Source of the DNA: Pleurostoma richardsiae
Lineage: Eukaryota > Ascomycota > Sordariomycetes > Calosphaeriales > Pleurostomataceae
DNA length: 64,000 nucleotides
Direction: 5' to 3'
NCBI GenBank assembly: GCA_030052745.1
Contig: JANBVO010000010.1
Span: 744,001 to 808,000 of the forward strand
The notes beneath the pieces are model-generated. The model did not search any database. It saw only the letters and a program-made list of their open reading frames with translations, and had not been told where the DNA came from. The translations under genes and the position numbers were made by a program. Positions 57,401 to 64,000 of this stretch are shown here, one piece after another; positions within the stretch are counted from its first letter, which is position 1, and every line of letters begins with the position of its first letter.

Positions 57401-60400
57401 GTGCGACGCGAGCGAGATGGACCAAGCTCTGTCGTTCACCCGCGGCCCCGCCTTCTGCAGAAGACGGACACCATCTCGGTCCCGCACTGACTTTTCCCTG
57501 CCCATCATCTCGAGGAGGGGTAGGGGTGGCTTGACAGGGACGATTGCGAGATGGGGCAGGGATCTTCGCTATCAGACAACGTCGCACGAGTAAGCTGCCA
57601 CGGCTCTCGCGAGCAGCCATCGTGAACGCCATGGCTGCTGTCGCTTCCCTCACCGTCTCTTCCCTTGTTTCGAGCGAGCACATGTTCCTTGATACACCTG
57701 CGTGTGCTTCGATGCAGCTGCCAGGCATCAGGGGGTGCTCTCCTCGCCGGTTGTGATTCATCATAGTGGGACGGCATACGAGCTGTAAGGTACAAGGACT
57801 TGTAATCGGTATCTGTGGAAGAAGCCGCCTCTCAAGCATGGCATGTGGCCGCCAGTAACGAGACACACGTATGACGGCCTAGAAGCATGCGGCTACCCGA
57901 TAGGTGATGGACGCGGCAGGGAGATGGACCGGACCCTATCGGCCGCGGGGTAAAGAAAAGCAGGGACCCCCTCCCATTCCACACATCGTGTATCTCTGTG
58001 CAACCATGGTCCGGCCTCTGCTCGCTCAAGGTCTCAATGCGCTCCGTCCGGCCTCCAAGTGGGATGGATGCTCCACCAGCTGGGCTCGGCCGAAAGGCCA
58101 GAAGAGTGCGCGGGTTTGTGATATTGGCGGAGAGGAGGCAACAAGATGATATAGATCAGATTGATAGTGCCATCCTGATGAGAACTAGCAGCACGGCCCT
58201 TGAAACCCCTTTCTAGGCGAGGACGAATCGGACAGATCGGACATGATCAGGGCAACGACCTGGTTGTGCTTGGTCCTCCCCTCCTCCTGTCGATCCGCCG
58301 TTGGGAGCCGTGTGCTCGACTTCTGGAGAGGCGCCGCCTCAAAGAGTCGCACCCGAGCGCAATCTATTCGGATCTCTTCACGCGAGGTACAGACGCCGTC
58401 TAGTATGCCTGAGGGGCGTGATAGGGCGGGAGCTAATCTACTGCGCGGACCAGGGTCGATGCGGGAGAGAGCTTAGGGTTGACGAGCTTTTTTGACACCG
58501 AGTTGGCCGTATCTTCTCTCTGTGACATTGTCCAAGCTGTACGAGTACTTTGAGTGTTGTCGTTGTCACGATGGCTGTATGTTGGTCCCTCATGATGGGG
58601 AGGTGTAAGTTCCTCTATACATGGACACATGTAGTTGTCAGTCAGTCAGCTCGTCTAGTTCCATTCTCGTGATAACCTCGAGCCCCGCAGAGTCAACGGA
58701 CAAGTGAGTGGATGAGCGGACAGCACAACTGTCGTCGACCGGCCGGTTCCACAGCAACGCATCCCGTGACCCGCAGTCACTGGATACAGACAGTCCGACA
58801 TAAGACAATGAGGTTGTACCCGAGTCGTGCTGGACTCGTCGATATACAATAGGGCAATGGCGGGAAGCAGAATGGGACAACGAGCACGCACAGAGAGCAT
58901 TCGGTAATCCGTACGGAGTACTCTACCTACCTACATATCAGTGTGGAGACGGGGGGCATCGAGGCAGGGGTGGTGAGAAGGGGGGTTGGGCGCCGAGAGG
59001 TGATCAGCGTCGTGATTGGCAGCCGCTCGGGAAGGCTTGCAGCGGCTGGACAGGGGGAGCACTCCCAGGCAGCCAATGGCGAGGCTGGCCGGCAGTCTCC
59101 AACACAAAACGTCGGCGCTTAAGCCAAAGCTTCTCCATCTCTGAGGATGGACGTCGAGTCGTCTCCCCTCCATTGAGCGACGTCCCTTCACCCCGCCCCG
59201 CCAAAACTCGCCCTCATGCTTCTGCCTTCACAGTCCTGCCGCCCAACCAGACCTGCTCGCGGCCATGCCGGACGGTGGTAACGAGACCTGCTAGCCGGGC
59301 CTAGTCTCATCAAACAACCCGTCCCCCAGCGCTGAGCTCTGGGAATCGCCCACTCGCCCTGGATCCGGCATCCCTGGAGCGGCCGCGGAATCGAGGCGAG
59401 ACTGTCAAGTCATGCCATCACCGCTTCGTGTTGCTCGATGCTCAGGCCGAGGGCTGCGAGGTGCCAATGACAGCGGTCTGAATCACGTACCCATGTAAGG
59501 TACGGCGCCGTGTACGCAGTACTCCGTACCTTCGATGCCTCTGCCCTGTGGAACCACGCCGTCGTTGTCGGTGCGCAAGTGTGTCGGTCACCCTCTCCCC
59601 ATATCTTCTTCGGCGCTTTGTGGGACCCCGAGGAAAGAGTCACAGACAGACAGGACGACCTCAAGACCCAAAATAGAGCGGTGAGCTGCGAGGACAACAG
59701 CGCAAGCAGGCATCATGGTTTTCCGTGCTGCTTGCTAGCTTCAGCAGATATTCCTGTCTCCCACGCTGTCGCTGTCCAGATGACAACGACATGCCACGGA
59801 GAAGTGTGCAGACAAGAGGCTAATTATGGCAAATATTGATGTACCATGTACGTCCGCCTCATGCCTGCCAACCAGGATGAGCTGCTGCATATCCGACCCT
59901 TGACCGGATTCACGCTCTCTTACCTCTTTCTCTCTCCTACTTGCCTTGGGCATGCCGTGGCTTGTCGCCCCCCAAGCCAATGAAGCCGCCGGTCCCCATC
60001 TACCCTTGCCCTTCTGCGGGCTAGCTTCACTGTTGCCATGCATCTCTTCTGGGCTTGAGTTAAAGCAGATGTGCGCCGGTCCGTATCCGCTCCAGATTCC
60101 ACCCGTTCTGTGCATCTATGCGCTAGTTCGCAAACGTAGCGATGTAGGGGAGCTCGCTCTAATTTTATATGTCTCCTGCGATCGTCCACTGACAGCTCAT
60201 GCTTCCGTCGACTTAGGCGCTCAACTCCCGACTTATTTGCTCCCGCACACCCCCAGCCCGGTCTCGTTGCGTGTTGTGTCCTCTCTTTCTTTTCTGCTTT
60301 CTGCAACTCCTGTCTTCCTGCATCCAACCTCGACTAGCCTCGTCAGAGATCCAGCTGCAAGACAAGCGCCTGCCACACCCACTTGGGGGCAGACAGAGCA

Positions 60401-61009
60401 CTTCTGCGGCACTGCACCCACGAGGCGGGTAACCTATGGTTGATAGACCGTTGCCGCTCACATCCACCCTCCTGCGCCTACAGCGCCTCCACCTGGCCGT
60501 GCGACCCTGACCTTACCCGACATAACCACGCTTGTCCCCCAATCCGCCCTCTTTTTGTCTCTCCCACCTAGTCACTCTCTTCGGTATACGACTCCCAGAC
60601 AGAAGAAGCAATTCACGCCGCCCAGGGAGCACAGGTATCGCGGGACACAGCAGTCGCCTCCTTGGTCAGCATCGCGTGCCGTATCTAAGCTGCTGCACAC
60701 ATTGATACACGGAACGTGGGGATAGATTCGTCCGGGAACGGACAGGAGGTTGTTCCATGTGATGGTCGGGGGCCGAACTGTGTAGCCTTACCGCTCCTCT
60801 TGGTTCGTTGCGAAACATCCCGCAGGGGAGACTGCCTTCCACCTGGTATGTGCAACATCTCGTGTGCTCTCTACCTCATCACGTCTTCGAGAAGCTCGGG
60901 TTGAGCAGTGTAAACCCAGACTGAGCAGCTACCCGACCATTGTATGCAACTTGCCGGCTAACTGCGTACCGCTTCAGAGGCCGACGGCGAAGGGGATATC
61001 ATAAGCGCC
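54449..61009. other. 6.6 kb gene-poor region
   Basis: No supported gene, RNA or transposon. Visible items: CTTATC pair at 55446-55451 and 55458-55463, ACGGAGTAC with tandem CTAC and ACATATC at 58912-58939, and TACTCCGTACC at 59520-59530. From about 60100 the sequence is a probable promoter and leader for the WD40 gene. Confidence 0.5.
58912..58939. repeat. Short dispersed repeat: ACGGAGTAC plus tandem CTAC
   Basis: It shares ACGGAGTAC and CTACCTACCTACATATC with 37657-37688, separated by 0-2 bases. Both copies are intergenic. Confidence 0.6.
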
Positions 61010-64000
61010 ATGTCTTCGGCTCAGGTCGCGAGGACTCGGTCCATGTCGAACCCCATGTCTTCCTCCAAGGCGCGATCAGCGAACCTGGAAGATTTCACTA
61101 TGTCGCCGAACAAGATCCCGCGGTACTTTGAGCCGACAGCTGCAACGGCCTCTATGTTCCTCTATGCTCAGGGGAACTCCGTCGTCTGCTGTCACCACGA
61201 CACCCTGACGATAGAACGGAGGTTTGCAAGGCACAGCGAGGAGATTCAAATTCTGGCTGTAGATACCCAGAGTGAGGTGGGGGCCGGAAGACTGGTGGTT
61301 AGCTATGACGCGGGCCAGACAGCAATAGTTTGGGACCTGATGTCCGGGGATGAAGTGGCTCGCTTTTCGTCCTATGCGCCATTGACAGTCGCTTCGTGGC
61401 AGCGAAACGGAAATGTCGCCTTCGGTAAGTCCAAGCACCAACTTCTCGGACTCAAGGACGGGAGTCGGAGACTAAGAGTCGTGTAGGCAACACGCAGGGA
61501 AACATCATCCTGTTCGAGCCAACCACATCGGAGCATATCTCGGCTAGGACGATTGATCAAATCGCCGTCACAGCCCTCGCACCATCAGCAGACTGCAGAA
61601 CATTTGCAATTGGGTGAGTCCTCCTAGTAGCAACCGTGGGGTTGTCTAAGTCGTGTGACGCCGAGATCTGACCTACGACAGCTATCAAAACGGCTCTCTG
61701 TTGATTGCAACCTTGCAGCCAAGGTTTACGATCTTGCACAATTTGACGACATCCAGGGGCCCCTCGCCAATTGTTACGCTTGCCTGGCATGCCTCCTCGT
61801 CGAGGCAGAAATCGGACATGTTGGCGGTTCAGACTAACGATGGAGACCTGCGTGTATGGAGCGTATCCAAGGCGTATAACAATTCAGACCCCGCAAAGGT
61901 GGTCAGGATCTTGAAGAAATCAGAGAACTATCTGACAGGGCCGAATTGGATGGGATGGTCAAAGAACGGGCGGATTATCCAACACTCAGAAAGGTGCGAC
62001 TCGTTCCATACCCTTGCTGAAGTTAGTAGAGAACCGTGATACTAACTCGAATGCTTGTATAGCGAAACTCTGTCGTGGGATGTTCGGACAAAACATGTCA
62101 CATTTGACAGCATCCCAACCTTCGACCACGTCCGGGGTCTAGCCGTCTACGGCCCAGGGGCGAGCCTGTTCACCCTAGGTGCGAATAACACGGTCCAGCA
62201 ATACGATCTTAATGCTCCATCTATGATGGTAGCTAATGTTCAGCACCCGAATATCTTGCCGCCTTCACCTCCTGTGTCAATCGAAGAGCAGGACAAAGGT
62301 ATCTCAGTCAGTGCCAGTGCAAGTGCCTCTGAGTCTGAGGCTGGCTCTATCCAGATAAGCATGGACATTTCCGAGAGCGACGACGACCGGGCCTCTCCTT
62401 TTGCCCGCCTCGTCAAAGGCGTTGAACAAGCGTCTAGCCAGGATGAGCTCTACCGGACGGCCAGTCCTGCCTCTAGTCGCAGTGGCGTCTCAGACGTCTC
62501 GGGATCATCGACAAGCTCTCGAACACCGGGCCAGTATCCGGCGTCGATGAGATCTCGCGGCTTGACTGAGGCTACTTACATCTCCGCTGGCTCATCCATC
62601 CGATCCTCTGCATTACCCTACAGAGAAAAGCCAGAGAAGGATTCGTTCTCGATCAGCAGTCTCAGTTCCGTGTCGTTGGGCTCGTCTATCCATCGTAGCC
62701 GGCATAGGCCGTCACGCTTACGGCACGAGGTCCCGCGCAGCCCTCAGGATTCCAAGGTTACGGATCTTTTCAAATTCACGCGAAGCCGCCTCAGTGATGT
62801 GCCGTATAAGAGACCACCCATGATGGATAGCAGCCGTCTCACCAACGATGACCTGCGCCATCAAATGCTCAGCACGATTTTTGGATGGAACAGGGAAGTC
62901 GAAGATCTTATCCGTGACGAGATGTCCCGCCATCCCGCTGGCTCGCCAGCGCGAATTCTCCTGTCGAAATGGCTGGGTGACATTGATGCGAACGTTATGG
63001 CCGCCAGCTCTGAGAACATGACGTCTTCAGACTGGATGCTTCTAGCACTCAGTGGGATAGGTGGGCAGGCTTCTCAGCATAAGATTGGCCGGGCATATGT
63101 CCAGAGACTTCTTGAAAACGGTGACATCCATGCCGCTGCAGCAATCTTGATAGGCATGGGAGATGAGACTGAAGCCATTGAGATCTATCTCGCTCACAAG
63201 AAGCACTTGGAGGCGCTTATTCTGGCTTGCCTCTCATTCCCGTCTGTTTGGGAAAGGCAAGCTCAGATCATCAAGAAGTGGGGAGAATGGGCAATACAGC
63301 ATGGGCATCAGCAGCTGGCGATACGCTGGTAAGTAATATGAAGCCTGGGAAGCCTCTGCGTTCAATGAGCTAACATACTCGACAGCTTTGCTTGCACCGG
63401 AAAGGAATCCACTGAGCCCTGGACGTCACCTTCGGCAGCACAGGTCACTTTCCAGACGATTACTCCAAGTATTCCGGAGGTCCTCAGCCCTCCGCTGTCT
63501 CCGCCTGGCTTGAATCGTGGTCCCCAAAGGAGCATCGCCAAATCATCAGCTCTGAAGTTGATCACTTCTTTTGGCGAGCAGAGTGCGAAGTCCAAGTTCT
63601 TCTCGTCGGGTGATGGCGGGCAGACGCCTATCGCTGCTGGTGTCACTCCGATAGCCGAGTCCGCAGTCTCGCCTGGTGCCTTTGATGTGACGACGGCGTT
63701 CATCCGACCGTCCCAGCGCAGTGCCTTCAACACCCCGAATTCCGCACGCTCAAATACCACGACTTTCAGTCGTGGCCGTCTTCCCTCCATTGGGGAACTG
63801 CCTCAGGACGTGAACCCTCGCTCGTTGAAGACAGGAGAACTCCCGACGCCTCCTGTCGGCTCGCCAGCCGGCAGCAATCTGACCTCGGATGGTAATCTAT
63901 CAATGGGACTCTCACTACAAAGAGCTGCGACTGCTAGCCCAATGATGATGAGAGAGACGCACCGTAAGAGGGACCCGCCGCCACCCTCCCCTTCTCCTGC
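61010..64000 (+). CDS. Large WD40-repeat protein with helical C-terminal part (5' portion)
   Basis: Exons so far are 61010-61424, 61487-61613, 61682-61993, 62063-63328 and 63386 to beyond the window end; introns are 57-69 nt and all phases close, giving 911 codons. WD40-type strands occupy about residues 40-330 (GRLVVSYDAGQTAIVWDLMSG, GNIILFEPTTSEH, DLRVWSVSKAY, SETLSWDVRTKH, NNTVQQYDLNA). A long Ser-rich disordered stretch follows (about 360-540). A helical repeat region (about 570-710) includes KIGRAYVQRLLENGDIHAAAAILIGMGDETEAIEIYLAHKKHLEAL, like the alpha-solenoid of coat or Gemin5-like proteins. A second low-complexity Ser/Pro region runs to the edge. A scaffold role is inferred; I do not recognise the exact orthologue. 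Confidence 0.88.

Noticed and set aside
57321-57866. 181-aa minus-strand frame in the gene-poor region
   Set aside because: Rich in Met, Cys and Arg with no order or domain; several frames are open together, as expected by chance in GC-rich DNA.

Overview
The window is nuclear DNA from a filamentous ascomycete (Pezizomycotina), most likely a Sordariomycete. The evidence is short GT-AG introns, mostly 50-200 nt, with CTGAC/CTAAC branch sites; single-copy genes on both strands; a secreted GH15 glucoamylase with a starch-binding domain; a one-protein urease UreG; and a very small Ost4. No operons, tRNA, rRNA or CRISPR arrays were seen. Species cannot be fixed from the sequence alone.

Layout. 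1-12.7 kb: tail of a C2-type protein, mitochondrial 2-oxoglutarate dehydrogenase E1, a tiny membrane protein, an acidic protein, and a GMP synthase (minus strand) split into 25 exons. 12.7-24 kb: splicing factor Snu66/SART1, glucoamylase behind a 2.2 kb upstream region, nicotinamide riboside kinase, peptidyl-tRNA hydrolase 2, and Utp7 divergent from Tsr1. 24-45.5 kb: Tsr1, UreG, an unrecognised spliced gene with decapeptide repeats, a Gre2-like reductase, an AT-hook/C2H2 protein, an atypical SDR, Tma46, Ost4, a Yra1/ALY mRNA export factor, p23/Sba1 and Vps24. 45.5-61 kb: about 15.5 kb with one clear gene, a 164-aa protein of unknown function. 61-64 kb: the start of a large WD40 protein that runs off the window.

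Much of the coding content serves RNA, ribosomes and protein quality (Snu66, Yra1, Utp7, Tsr1, Tma46, Pth2, p23, Ost4). Utp7 and Tsr1 share a 353-bp divergent promoter. The most interesting structures are three. The GMP synthase gene has a 9-nt micro-exon carrying two bases of the catalytic cysteine codon, and skipping it would stay in frame. The Yra1 homologue has one 864-nt intron at what appears to be the position of the autoregulatory yeast YRA1 intron. A previously unnoticed two-exon gene lies at 28.4-29.3 kb. Exon boundaries were assigned by hand from splice signals and frame closure; where a total coding length is given, it closes in frame.
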